Assembly: GCA_014841595.1 (NCBI GenBank)
Contig: JACYUE010000004.1
Span: 119,613 to 183,612 of the forward strand
Direction: 5' to 3'
Length of the DNA stretch: 64,000 bases
DNA from: Oxalobacteraceae sp. CFBP 8761
GTDB lineage: Bacteria; Pseudomonadota; Gammaproteobacteria; Burkholderiales; Burkholderiaceae_D
Position numbers and translations under genes: made by a program. Below the pieces are notes generated by a model. It saw only the letters and a list, made by a program, of their open reading frames with translations, ran no database searches and was not told where the DNA came from. Positions within the stretch are counted from its first letter, which is position 1. Every line of letters starts with the position of its first letter. Positions 32,115 to 40,786 of the stretch are shown piece by piece.

Positions 32115-34937
32115 TCAAGCCGCCTTCGCGTCTTCCTTCCGGCGCTGCAGCACGAAGATCGGCTGCGCCCACTGCTGGTCCTTCTTCTTCTTGCTCGTGA
32201 TGAGCGTCAGTTCCGACGGGTCGTAGACGTCCGTATTGTGCGTCAGCGGGGTCGTCATCAGGTACTGGGCGTCGGTGTTCTTCAAAAACTCGCCGACCAG
32301 CTGGATGTTGCGGATATCCAGGTGGGCAAACGGTTCATCGATGAACACGAAGCCGCCCGAACCTTCTTCGGACTTGAGCAGGCCAATCAGCAGCACCAGC
32401 GACTTCATGACCTGCTGGCCGCCCGACGCTTCGCCGTCGTTCATCCCGATCTGGTCCTTGCCGTCGAACTTGAAGCGCACATGCAGGCCGGCCTGCGACA
32501 GTTGCACGTCATCGTTCTCGAGCCGCACCGGGTCGGCCTGCACGTCGATCCCGGCCAGGCCACCCAGTTCGCGGATGTTCTTGGTATAGGTCTTGATCGT
32601 GTAGCGCAGGCGCTCGATGTAGGCGCCGCGCGCATTGCCGGTCGCTTCGATCGCGCGGTTGTTCTGGTAACGGCGCTCCTCGGTCTCCGTCTGGCGGCTT
32701 TCGAGCTGGTCGTGCAGGCGCGCATACTGGTCGACCACGGTCGGATCGAGTTCCCAGTCGTCGCGCGCCAGCGACCCTTCAAGGGATCCCAGGCGCAGAT
32801 TGACCTGGTGCGCATTCTGGTGCTTGGCCACCAGGTCGCCGCGCCAGTTCGGATTCTTCCACGCGCCCGGCACGGCGCGCCAGCTGCGGCGCAATTCCAG
32901 CAAGGCTTTCGCATGTTCGGTGCGCTGGTCGATCTGGCGGCGATGGTTCAGGCGCATGCCCGCCTCGGCTTCCGACAGCGCCATGCGCGCGTTCTGCCAC
33001 ACGGTGTCGGCGCGGGTGCGCGCGACGGTCGCGTTCTTGCTCAGCGTTTGCAGCTCGCCCAGACGCGCGCCCACTTCCATCCGCTCGGCCTTGAGCGGCG
33101 CCAGTGCGCGCGCGGCTTCCTCGAATTCTTCCTGACGCGCCGACAGTTCCTTGGCCGCATCCACGCCGGCGATGCGCGCCTTCAGGCCGCCCACTTCGGC
33201 GGCCAGCTTCGAGATCGCCAGCGTCAGCGCGTCTTCTTTCTGTTCCAGCGCCGGCAGCGATTTCTGGATCGCTTCCAGGCGCTGCGTCTTGCCGGCCGCG
33301 CCGAAGCGGTAGCGCGATGCTTCGACGAACAGCGAGCGGCCACCGCGGCGTTCGCGGTGGTAGGCGTCCGGCGTGATCCACTCGTCCGAGCGGCTCTTGA
33401 AGCCGTCGTCGACCGAATCGACGCGCACGATGCGTTCCAGCTGGTCGATCAACCAGCCTGGCGCCTTGCCCGAAAAGCTCACCACCGACAGCAGGCTGTC
33501 ATCCTTGACGACCGGCGCCGTCACGCAATCGGGCACGATGAAGTGGCGGTAGCGCTCCTTCTCGGCCAGACGGTAGGCGTTGGCCGCATCCGATGCTTTT
33601 TCGAGCAGCACGACCGAGGCGTAACCACCGAGCACACCTTCGACCGCGCCCTGCCATTTCGGATCGGTCACTTCGACGATGTCCGACAGCATGGCGTGCG
33701 CGATGCCTTCGTCGCGCAGCGCGCGTCGCATCAGGCGCTGCGCTTCGGGTTCCGGCATCGCGCTCTTGCCCTGCAACTGGGAGATCGTCGCCAGCTCGCC
33801 CGCGATCTTGGTCGACACGGCTTCGCGCGCGCTCTTCTGGCGCGCCAGCTCGGCTTCTTTCTCGCCCAGCTGCTTGCCCACTTCGGCGATGTCGGCGCCG
33901 GCATCGGCCGACAGCTTTTGCAGGCGGTCGCGCTGTTCCAGCAGGCTTTCCAGCGGCTTCAGGCGCGTGTTCACTTCGGTCAGGCGGCGGGCCAGTTCGC
34001 CGCCCTCCTGCTCCAGCTGCGTTTCCTGCTTTTGCGCTTCGGTCAGCGCGCGCTGCTGGCTGGCCAGCTGGCTGCGTTTCTCGGCCAGTTGACCGTCGGC
34101 CTGCACCAAAGGCTTCTTCGCTTCACGCAGCGTGCGCGAGACCAGCAGCGCTTTCTCGCGCGCTTCGTGGTACTGCAGCGCCGGCAGCACTTCTTCGTGC
34201 AGCTCGCGCTTTTCTGCGTGCAGGTCGGACCACTGATGGTGGTTGGCCACACGCAGGCGCAAGCCTTCGAGATTGGTGCGCGAGGCTTCCAGCTCGGCCT
34301 CGAAGCGCTTGAGCTCTGTCTCAGTATCGCGCTGGTGGCGCTTGGCTTCGTCGTACGCATCCAGCACTTCCTTGTCGCCGAAGACCTGGAACACCAGGTC
34401 GAGCAACTGGCGCGGCGCGTATTCGCACAGCTTGTCGGTCTCGCCCTGCTCGAGCGCCAGCACTTTCGACATCGCCGGCGACAGGCCGGCCGACGCCAGG
34501 CGCTTGCGGTAGTTTTCCACGCCCAGCCAGTCGGTCGCTTCGGTCACTTCCTCGATCTCGACGTTCCCGGGACGCATCAGGTACTGCCGCTTCCAGTCGC
34601 CGCCGTTCTTCTGCACCTGGCAAAAGAGCGTCACTTCATCGTCGGCGAAAAAGCCCGAGTGACGAAACGGCCGGTTTGACAACTGGCGGCCTACCGGCTT
34701 GTTGTCGACGACGGCGCGCAGCCAGGCACTTTGCTGGCCCGAGTGGCGCGCATAGTGTTTGTACGTGCGGCCCATCGAGCAATCGAGCCCGAACAGCGTG
34801 CGCATCGCATCGAGCAGCGTGGTCTTGCCCGAGCCGTTCTGGCCGGCGATCGTGATGATCTTGGCGTCGAGCGGGATGTTCTTGATCCGCTGCCAGTAAT
34901 CCCAGTGGACCAGTTCGAGTGATTTAATGTGGAACAT
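32115..34937 (-). CDS. mksB: MksB-like SMC-family condensin ATPase
   Basis: A 940-residue SMC-type ATPase, the motor of a bacterial condensin. The N-terminal head has Walker A GQNGSGKT at residues 32-39. Coiled-coil arms fill about 190-395 and 550-760. A central globular hinge spans about 395-545 and contains DIVEVTDPKWQGAVEGVLGG. The C-terminal head has the ABC signature SGGQQ near 837 and Walker B FVFIDEPFAHLD near 864 with the catalytic glutamate. It is much shorter than MukB (about 1480) but equal to MksB/JetC proteins. It is the last gene of a three-gene operon with kleisin-like and MukE-like partners. The family is firm; the role (chromosome organisation or plasmid defence) is undecided. 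Confidence 0.85.
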   Translation of the reverse strand: MFHIKSLELVHWDYWQRIKNIPLDAKIITIAGQNGSGKTTLLDAMRTLFGLDCSMGRTYKHYARHSGQQSAWLRAVVDNKPVGRQLSNRPFRHSGFFADDEVTLFCQVQKNGGDWKRQYLMRPGNVEIEEVTEATDWLGVENYRKRLASAGLSPAMSKVLALEQGETDKLCEYAPRQLLDLVFQVFGDKEVLDAYDEAKRHQRDTETELKRFEAELEASRTNLEGLRLRVANHHQWSDLHAEKRELHEEVLPALQYHEAREKALLVSRTLREAKKPLVQADGQLAEKRSQLASQQRALTEAQKQETQLEQEGGELARRLTEVNTRLKPLESLLEQRDRLQKLSADAGADIAEVGKQLGEKEAELARQKSAREAVSTKIAGELATISQLQGKSAMPEPEAQRLMRRALRDEGIAHAMLSDIVEVTDPKWQGAVEGVLGGYASVVLLEKASDAANAYRLAEKERYRHFIVPDCVTAPVVKDDSLLSVVSFSGKAPGWLIDQLERIVRVDSVDDGFKSRSDEWITPDAYHRERRGGRSLFVEASRYRFGAAGKTQRLEAIQKSLPALEQKEDALTLAISKLAAEVGGLKARIAGVDAAKELSARQEEFEEAARALAPLKAERMEVGARLGELQTLSKNATVARTRADTVWQNARMALSEAEAGMRLNHRRQIDQRTEHAKALLELRRSWRAVPGAWKNPNWRGDLVAKHQNAHQVNLRLGSLEGSLARDDWELDPTVVDQYARLHDQLESRQTETEERRYQNNRAIEATGNARGAYIERLRYTIKTYTKNIRELGGLAGIDVQADPVRLENDDVQLSQAGLHVRFKFDGKDQIGMNDGEASGGQQVMKSLVLLIGLLKSEEGSGGFVFIDEPFAHLDIRNIQLVGEFLKNTDAQYLMTTPLTHNTDVYDPSELTLITSKKKKDQQWAQPIFVLQRRKEDAKAA

Positions 34938-34945
34938 CGGCTATC

Positions 34946-35671
34946 TCAATTCGGGGTGTCAGGGACATCAAGGGCGCCGTCGGGCGCCAGGACATCGTTG
35001 GCGGCGTCGGCATCGATCGGGGCCACGCGGCGCGGGGCAGCAGCCAGCGGGGCGCGCTTGAACACTTCGGACAGCGCGCCGTTGATGATGCGTTCCTTGA
35101 GCACGTCAGTGTCCATCATCAGGTCGAGCAGCGGGCCTTCCAGGATCACGTCGCCGCGGCGCTCGATGAAGCCGAGTTTCGACAGCACGCCCAGGTTCAT
35201 GTCCATGCGCGTCTTTTTGCCCAGCTTGTCGCCGAAGTCCGACAGCAGCGCCGTGTACGAAATGCCGATCGACGTGTCTTCGGCGCGCGGGATCGACAAC
35301 TCCTTCTCGAACATGTCGTTCTGGTCGTCGTCGATCGTCGTGTGGGTTTCCTGGCGCTCGCGCTTGGGCAGAATGATCTGCGCCCACAGCACGACCAGTA
35401 ACGCGACGCCGTCGCGCGTCAGGCCGAAGTTATTGTTCTGCCAGATGTCCTTGGCGCCGAAGATCTTCGGCTCGACGTTGCGGTGCAGGGCCACGGTGAC
35501 ATGGTCGGCATACACGTTGTCGAGCAGTTTCAGGCCCGATTCGAGCAGGCGCTTGTCGACTTCGGCGCGGAACTGGTCGTCCGACAGCGCGCGCTTGACC
35601 ATCTTGTCGTCGCGGCGCAGGGTCTGGTGCGTCAGCAGGCGCGCGATCAGGATTTGTGCATCGTCATTCAT
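34946..35671 (-). CDS. mksE: MksE/MukE-like condensin accessory subunit
   Basis: A 241-residue winged-helix protein equivalent to MukE/MksE/JetB, which dimerises and binds the kleisin subunit. The start overlaps the upstream kleisin-like stop by four bases (ATGA), and the stop lies eight bases before the SMC-like start, so all three are translated together. Visible parts are a helical N-terminus (ILIARLLTHQTLRR), a central VALLVVLWAQIILPKRE helix, a wing-like segment (SKLGFIERRGDVILEGP), and a low-complexity tail rich in Ala, Asp and Pro. Assignment rests mainly on size, order and partner genes. Confidence 0.75.
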   Translation of the reverse strand: MNDDAQILIARLLTHQTLRRDDKMVKRALSDDQFRAEVDKRLLESGLKLLDNVYADHVTVALHRNVEPKIFGAKDIWQNNNFGLTRDGVALLVVLWAQIILPKRERQETHTTIDDDQNDMFEKELSIPRAEDTSIGISYTALLSDFGDKLGKKTRMDMNLGVLSKLGFIERRGDVILEGPLLDLMMDTDVLKERIINGALSEVFKRAPLAAAPRRVAPIDADAANDVLAPDGALDVPDTPN

Positions 35672-37047
35672 GGGGCAGGCTGTCCATCAGGGGTGGAATC
35701 GGCATTCAGTGAAAGGGTCGCGACCGACATGGCCGCCACTTCCGGGTCGTTCAGCTGGACCATCTCGTCGAGCGAGACGAACGTCAGCGGCAGGCGCGCC
35801 AGTTCGGCCGTTGCGCCCTGCAGGCTCGCTTCGGACGCATCGCCCAGGAGCGGCAGCAGCGAGGCGCGGTACGAGGCCAGCGCAAACGTCGCCGGCAGCA
35901 GCGACTCGTGCAGCTGCACGCGGCGCGGGCCGACGCTGGAAAACTCGGGGAAGTTGCCCAGGTTGGCAAAGTCGGCCAGCTTGTTGATCCAGTCGTTCAG
36001 CTCGAGCTGCATGGCCGGATTGTCGTTGACCGTCAGCGGCGCATCCTGGCCGCTCGGCAGGCCTTTCGGGCCGGTCGAGATGATGCGCTCGGCCAGCAGT
36101 TCGGTCTCGGCCACGTCGATCATCTCGGCCGGGGTGCCGAACAGCGGCGTGACCGGGCGGTCGATCGCGCCGGCGGCCAGGCTGGCCAGGTCGTCGTGCG
36201 CCAGCAGCCAGCGTTTCACGTCGGTGGTCGACAGGCCCGACTGGCCCAGGTGCACGCGCTGGCGTTCGATCTGGTTCAGCGCGCGCGAGAACATGCCCTG
36301 CATGTTCAGCAGTGCGCTCTGGGCGCGGCCGATCGCCTGCGCCGCGCGGTGCGTGGCGGCGTCGGCCCGTTCGTCGGACGTGATGGCGCGCAGGATGACC
36401 GAGCCCTTTTCGACCCAGTCGCAGGCCATATGCCACTTTGCCTGCGAGGTACGCAGGCGAAACTCGGAGCCGGACGCGATCGCGTCGCGAAATTCCTCGG
36501 TCAGTTCGACCAGGCGGCCCAGCAGGTGTTTCAGCTGGTCGACCGTGACGCCGCCCACGGCCTGGGCACCGGCCACCTGCGACAGCAAAAAGCCCATTTC
36601 GGCTTCGTCGGCTTCGGGCTTGCCCAGCGCGAGCAGGGTTTCCAGCGCGGACAGGACGTTGCGGGCCAGTGGCGTGATGCGGTAGACGGCCGCCGGGGCG
36701 TCCCAGGCCAGCAGGCCGTGGCCGCGCAGGCGGTTGAGCACCGTTTCCAGGCTTTCGGGGACGAGATAGGCCAGCTTCTGGTTGATGTCGGCGCGCGAAA
36801 AGGCCGACGTGGAGGCATCGCCAGCCAGTTCGCGCAGGACGAGCAGACGCACCAGCACACCGTCTTGCGTGCCGTGGAACAGGGCCGTGAAGGCCGACAG
36901 CATTGGCTGGGCACGCTTGAGGTGGAAGACTTGCTCGATTTCGTCGGGAGCAATGCCATCCTGGAAGTGTACCTGCAGCGGATCAAGTTCCTGCGCTGTC
37001 GTCGAGGCGTCGGCAGCGTGCGCCGCGCCGGCTTGGGGGTCGATCAT
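35668..37047 (-). CDS. mksF: MksF/MukF-like kleisin subunit
   Basis: A 459-residue protein in the first position of the operon, matching MksF/JetA/MukF kleisins that bridge the two SMC heads. The N-terminal part (about 35-130) reads as a winged helix (ADINQKLAYLVPESLETVLNRL, then GLLAWDAPAAVYRITPLARN). The middle is helical, with LSQVAGAQAVGGVTVDQL and LNQIERQRVHLGQSGLS. The C-terminal part is beta-rich and ends near LPLTFVSLDEMVQLND. The ribosome site before 37047 is poor. A -10-like TATACT lies on the minus strand at 37134-37139. The order F-E-B and the sizes match the Pseudomonas mks operon as I recall it. Confidence 0.75.
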   Translation of the reverse strand: MIDPQAGAAHAADASTTAQELDPLQVHFQDGIAPDEIEQVFHLKRAQPMLSAFTALFHGTQDGVLVRLLVLRELAGDASTSAFSRADINQKLAYLVPESLETVLNRLRGHGLLAWDAPAAVYRITPLARNVLSALETLLALGKPEADEAEMGFLLSQVAGAQAVGGVTVDQLKHLLGRLVELTEEFRDAIASGSEFRLRTSQAKWHMACDWVEKGSVILRAITSDERADAATHRAAQAIGRAQSALLNMQGMFSRALNQIERQRVHLGQSGLSTTDVKRWLLAHDDLASLAAGAIDRPVTPLFGTPAEMIDVAETELLAERIISTGPKGLPSGQDAPLTVNDNPAMQLELNDWINKLADFANLGNFPEFSSVGPRRVQLHESLLPATFALASYRASLLPLLGDASEASLQGATAELARLPLTFVSLDEMVQLNDPEVAAMSVATLSLNADSTPDGQPAP

Positions 37048-37205
37048 TTTGTTAATAACCAGTCTCGTGCGCGGCCGAGACGGGTCTGCATTGCATTTGT
37101 TACCACAGACCCGGCCAGCTTCGCGGGGGCGTCAGTATAACAGTTAAGACTGGGCAATTCCGGAATGGCTACCCGCTGGGGCAGCCCCTGCAACACCGCT
37201 GCGGC

Positions 37206-37958
37206 TCAAGTCCTGGTCACGCTCTTGAGCGTCTGCTCGATGGTTTCCTTGTCGCCTTCGGTGAAGCGGATCTTGACCGGATAGTACTCGTGCGCCGGCG
37301 CCAGCCAGACGTCCACGCTCTGGTCGCGGCTGCCTTTCAGCGCTGCGCGCGTGACCAGAATCGCATCGACCTCGCCCAGGCCTGTTTTGACTTTTTCGCT
37401 CCGCACGACCTTGAAGGTCCAGGTCTCGGCGCTGCTGCGCCCCGCCACGAAGAACGGCCACTCGGTGCCGGGCTTGAACTTGTCGCCGGCGGCGCGCGCC
37501 ACGGCGGCCAGTTGCCAGGTGACCGACACGCGGTCCTGCTCCCCACCCTTGAGCGGATAAGTCTTCTCGCCTTCCGAGAATCGCATCGTCTTTGCAGTAC
37601 GGTCGAACGTGATCGAGGTGGGGTCCTTGCGCATGCGCTTTTCGGAAAACTCGGTCGGGGCCAGACCGTAGGCATCGATGACGCCCTGGCTGCGGTTGTC
37701 GAGCAGCGTGCCCAGGATCGCCACGCGTGATTCGAAGCGCACGTCGTACTTGCCGTCGCCGGCGCGCCAGTTGACGGTGGCGTCACCTTTCAGGGCCAGG
37801 CCCTTCTGGCGCGCGGCCAGGTCGTAGGCCAGATCGGCCGATGGCGGCAATTCGAACGCGCGCTTGACGGCCTGATGGGCGGGCTGGGCGGACGCGCCAC
37901 CCAGTGCGAAGGTCAGCGCCAGGGCTGCACCGATGTGTCGAATGTTGTTCATAGGCAT
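37206..37958 (-). CDS. DUF3108 domain exported protein
   Basis: A 250-residue protein with a signal peptide (cleavage near GASAQ, about residue 25) and a DUF3108 beta-rich domain of unknown function. Family signatures are LAYDLAARQKGLALKGDATVNW-like strands, RFESRVAILGTLLDNRSQG, and a late VWLAPAHEYYPVKIRF segment. AGGA precedes the ATG at 37958 with seven bases spacing; an ATG at 37952 is also possible. It begins one base after the stop of the larger DUF3108 gene (TGATATG), so the two form an operon of paralogues. Confidence 0.85.
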   Translation of the reverse strand: MPMNNIRHIGAALALTFALGGASAQPAHQAVKRAFELPPSADLAYDLAARQKGLALKGDATVNWRAGDGKYDVRFESRVAILGTLLDNRSQGVIDAYGLAPTEFSEKRMRKDPTSITFDRTAKTMRFSEGEKTYPLKGGEQDRVSVTWQLAAVARAAGDKFKPGTEWPFFVAGRSSAETWTFKVVRSEKVKTGLGEVDAILVTRAALKGSRDQSVDVWLAPAHEYYPVKIRFTEGDKETIEQTLKSVTRT

Positions 37959-37959
37959 A

Positions 37960-39090
37960 TCAAGATCCTGAATGGTCCAAGACGATATTATTCACTGTTT
38001 GCGTGGTTACTGCTCCGTTGCGCTCGGTATTGCGAATCCGCACCGGATACCAGCCATGTGCGGGGGCCAGCCAGATGTCCAGCTGCGACTTGTACGAGCC
38101 CGGCTGCGGCGGACGCGTCAGGTGCCAGGTCTGCAGTGTGCCGAGTTTGGTATCGATCTGCTCCTGTCCTACCACCGTGAAGCGGTAGATTGCCGCATCG
38201 CGGTCTTCACCAACGAAGATGTCGATGGCGCCCGTGAGCTGCTTCGGGTCGCCGCGCGCGATCGCCGCCAGTTGCAGCGGAATGCTGGCCTTGTCCTGGG
38301 CGCCGGGCGGCAGCCCGTACATCGCTTCGGAGGCCGAAAACGTGATCAAGCCCTTGCCCCAGTCGAAATGGGTGGCCGTCATGGCGCGCCCGCGCCGCTT
38401 CTCGGTCATCGTGATCGGCGCAAAACCCGTTGCAGCCACCGCGCCCTCGCTCTTCAACACCACCAGATTGACCCGCGCGAACACGACGCGGATGCCGGCT
38501 TCGACCTGGATACGATAACTGTCCGCATTCGATTGCCAGGCCAGCAGCGCCTCGCCCGACCACGTGGTGCCATCGGCGTCGGTGCGCGCGACGTCGAGCG
38601 TGATCTTCGCGGGTGGTGGCATGTCGATGACGTAGCGGCGCGCTTCCGGTGCTGCGGGTGGCGGCGGCGGTGCAGCCGTTGCCGGCGCGGACGCTGGCGG
38701 CGCCTGCGGGGCTGGCGCTGCCGGTATCGGCTCGACCGCCGGCGCGGCCGGCGCTGTGCCAGCACCGTCCTCCGAGGGCGCCGCACTGGAAACCGGCGTG
38801 ATGTCCCCTGGCCGGTCGGGCACCGCAATCTCCACCGGCACCGGCGGGATCCGGGGCAGTGGCGGCGGACTGGCCTCTGGCACTGGCACCGGTTCGGGCG
38901 CAGGTTCTGGCGCAGCGGCGGGCAGCAATTGGGCCACCAGCGTCACGGGTGAGCTACCGGACGTGGCCGCCGGAGGCAGGACCGGGCTGACGTGCTGCAG
39001 CTCGGTCAGGACGATCCAGTGCAGCAGCACGACCAGCACCACGGGCAGCAGCCGGCGGCGACGGGGAAGAAGAATCGGTGCGGATGGCAT
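37960..39090 (-). CDS. DUF3108 protein with membrane anchor and proline-rich linker
   Basis: A 376-residue protein. An N-terminal helix (LLPVVLVVLLHWIVL, residues 14-28) anchors it to the inner membrane, followed by a Pro/Ala-rich linker (about 45-150, with EPAPEPVPVPEASPPPLP) resembling the periplasm-spanning linker of TonB-like proteins. The DUF3108 domain (about 150-376) ends with DIWLAPAHGWYPVRIRN, clearly paralogous to the downstream gene. It may sense or bind a periplasmic or cell-wall component, but no function is known. It is convergent with nothing and is followed immediately by its paralogue. Confidence 0.85.
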   Translation of the reverse strand: MPSAPILLPRRRRLLPVVLVVLLHWIVLTELQHVSPVLPPAATSGSSPVTLVAQLLPAAAPEPAPEPVPVPEASPPPLPRIPPVPVEIAVPDRPGDITPVSSAAPSEDGAGTAPAAPAVEPIPAAPAPQAPPASAPATAAPPPPPAAPEARRYVIDMPPPAKITLDVARTDADGTTWSGEALLAWQSNADSYRIQVEAGIRVVFARVNLVVLKSEGAVAATGFAPITMTEKRRGRAMTATHFDWGKGLITFSASEAMYGLPPGAQDKASIPLQLAAIARGDPKQLTGAIDIFVGEDRDAAIYRFTVVGQEQIDTKLGTLQTWHLTRPPQPGSYKSQLDIWLAPAHGWYPVRIRNTERNGAVTTQTVNNIVLDHSGS

Positions 39091-39135
39091 GACGCTAGTG
39101 TAGCGCGGGCGCCGGGATGGACACGCGTGCCGGGA

Positions 39136-39933
39136 TCAGGGCAACAGGATCGACAGCTCTTGCGCGCTCGCGCGCAGGACCGGCAAAAACTCCTCTTCCA
39201 TCTTGCGCCGCGACACGCGCGCCGCGTGCGCCCCGATGTTCAGCGCGGCCAGCACATTGCCCGAGGCGCCGCGCACGGGGACCGAGATCGAGCGCAGGCC
39301 GACTTCCAGCTCTTCTTCGACCAGCACGTAGCCGGCGACGCGCACGTCCGCCAGGATGGCCCTGAGCCGCTCGGGATTGACCACCGTGCGCTCGGTCATG
39401 GCCTTGAGCGGCACGCGCGCCAGGTAGTCGTCCAGCTCCGGCGCGGGCAGGTGCGCCAGCAGCATCCGGCCCAGCGCCGTGCAGTACGCCGGCAGGCGGC
39501 TGCCAGTGGTCAGCGACACCGACATGATGCGCGAGGCGGCCGAGCGCCCCACGTACAGCACTTCGTCGTCCTGCAGCACGCCGAGCGAGCACGATTCGTT
39601 CAGGCTGCGGCTGACCTGGTTCAGGTAGGGGTGGGCCGAGACCGTGAGCGGCGTGGACGACAGGTACGAGTAACCGAGCGACAGCACCTTGGGCTTGAGC
39701 GAAAACTGGTTGCCGTCCGCGCTGGCATAGCCCAGCGCAATCAGCGTGTGCAGGCAACGCCGCACCGACGCGCGCGGAATCGCCGTGCGGTGGCTGATCT
39801 GGGCGATCGTCAGGCTGCGGCGCTGGTCGCTGAATGCCTGCAGCACCGCCAGCCCGCGCGCCAGCGACAGCATGAAATTCGGGTCGCTGGCGATGGTGTC
39901 CGCTGGCAGTTCAGGCTCGTGTGGCGTGTTCAT
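39136..39933 (-). CDS. IclR family regulator of the PcaR/PobR/PcaU group
   Basis: A 265-residue regulator. The N-terminal helix-turn-helix (about residues 25-75) includes LTIAQISHRTAIPRASVRRCL. The IclR effector domain follows, with SLTTGSRLPAYCTALGRMLLAHLP typical of the PcaR/PobR aromatic-catabolism branch. AAGGAG precedes the ATG at 39933. It is divergent from pcaIJ across 175 bases, and two operator-like sites lie between them, so it probably controls both itself and the CoA-transferase genes in response to beta-ketoadipate or a related intermediate. Confidence 0.9.
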   Translation of the reverse strand: MNTPHEPELPADTIASDPNFMLSLARGLAVLQAFSDQRRSLTIAQISHRTAIPRASVRRCLHTLIALGYASADGNQFSLKPKVLSLGYSYLSSTPLTVSAHPYLNQVSRSLNESCSLGVLQDDEVLYVGRSAASRIMSVSLTTGSRLPAYCTALGRMLLAHLPAPELDDYLARVPLKAMTERTVVNPERLRAILADVRVAGYVLVEEELEVGLRSISVPVRGASGNVLAALNIGAHAARVSRRKMEEEFLPVLRASAQELSILLP

Positions 39934-39962
39934 GGTGCTCCTTGGAAATGACGCAATAAACC

Positions 39963-39977
39963 GTTCGGCAATCGAAC
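39963..39977. promoter_or_regulatory. Operator-like inverted repeat near the IclR gene start
   Basis: GTTCG-GCAAT-CGAAC is a perfect five-base inverted repeat 29 bases upstream of the IclR start codon. It shares the GTTCG half-site with the second site at 40055-40069. The position suits repression of the regulator's own gene. Found by inspection. Confidence 0.5.
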
Positions 39978-40054
39978 ACATTCCGTCGTGTCGGCTTGCG
40001 CTGCGGGCTGGCACCCTCCTACACTCGGTTCATCTGTTCAGTGATCAGACATTA

Positions 40055-40069
40055 GGGCGATTATCGAAC
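40055..40069. promoter_or_regulatory. PcaR-like operator upstream of pcaI
   Basis: The reverse complement reads GTTCGATAATCGCCC. From memory, the Pseudomonas putida PcaR site is GTTCGATAATCGCAC, so 14 of 15 bases agree. The site centres about 47 bases before the pcaI start codon and would overlap its promoter, where PcaR acts as an activator in Pseudomonas. Confidence 0.65.
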
Positions 40070-40108
40070 AGTGTCAACGCGCGTATTGCGCTGGAAAGGA
40101 CCTGCACC

Positions 40109-40786
40109 ATGATCGACAAGATTTCCCCGTCGGTGGCCGCGGCGGTGGCCGACATCCCCGACGGCGCGACCATACTGATCGGTGGCTTCGGCACCGCCGG
40201 CATGCCGGCCGCCCTGATCGACGCGCTGATCGCCCAAGGGGCGCGCGACCTCGTCATCGTCAACAACAATGCCGGCAACGGCGACACGGGCCTGGCGGCG
40301 CTGCTCAAGGCGCGCCGCGTGCGCAAGATCATCTGCTCGTTCCCGCGCCAGGCCGATTCGCACGTGTTCGACGCGCTGTACCGGGCCGGCGAGATCGAGC
40401 TCGAACTCACGCCGCAAGGCAATCTGGCCGAGCGCATCCGCGCCGCCGGCGCCGGCATCGGCGGCTTCTTTTCGCCCACCGGCTACGGCACCGATCTGGC
40501 GGCCGGCAAAGAAACGCGCCTCATCGACGGCCGCCACTATGTGCTCGAATCGCCCATCCACGCCGACTTCGCGCTGATCAAGGCCTTCCACGGCGACCGC
40601 TGGGGCAACTTGGTGTACCGCAAGACCGCGCGCAACTTCGGCCCGATCATGGCGATGGCCGCGCGCTGCACCATCGCGCAGGTCAGCCGCGTGGTCGAAC
40701 TGGGCGAACTCGATCCGGAAGCCATCGTCACACCGGGCATCTTCGTCCAGCGTGTCGTACAGGGAGATGCCGCATGCAACGCTTGA
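40109..40786 (+). CDS. pcaI: 3-oxoadipate CoA-transferase subunit A (PcaI)
   Basis: A 225-residue alpha subunit of the CoA-transferase that transfers CoA from succinyl-CoA to beta-ketoadipate in aromatic catabolism. The family I motif is GGFGTAGMP (residues 25-33), and the sequence IVNNNAGNGDTGLAALL and FFSPTGYGT follow. It resembles Pseudomonas PcaI throughout, as far as I can recall that sequence. AAGGA precedes the ATG at 40109. It overlaps pcaJ by 13 bases. A scoA/acetoacetate-type CoA-transferase is the alternative, but the regulator and operator favour PcaI. Confidence 0.85.
   Translation: MIDKISPSVAAAVADIPDGATILIGGFGTAGMPAALIDALIAQGARDLVIVNNNAGNGDTGLAALLKARRVRKIICSFPRQADSHVFDALYRAGEIELELTPQGNLAERIRAAGAGIGGFFSPTGYGTDLAAGKETRLIDGRHYVLESPIHADFALIKAFHGDRWGNLVYRKTARNFGPIMAMAARCTIAQVSRVVELGELDPEAIVTPGIFVQRVVQGDAACNA

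Noticed and set aside
32238..34679. An 813-codon plus-strand frame opposite the SMC-like gene
   Set aside because: It lacks a domain and overlaps a gene with clear Walker A, signature and Walker B motifs. The same holds for the long antisense frames at 10275-12575 and 44670-46664.
32115..37047. Calling this operon a full Wadjet defence system
   Set aside because: The JetD nuclease is absent on both sides, so only the condensin core can be claimed.
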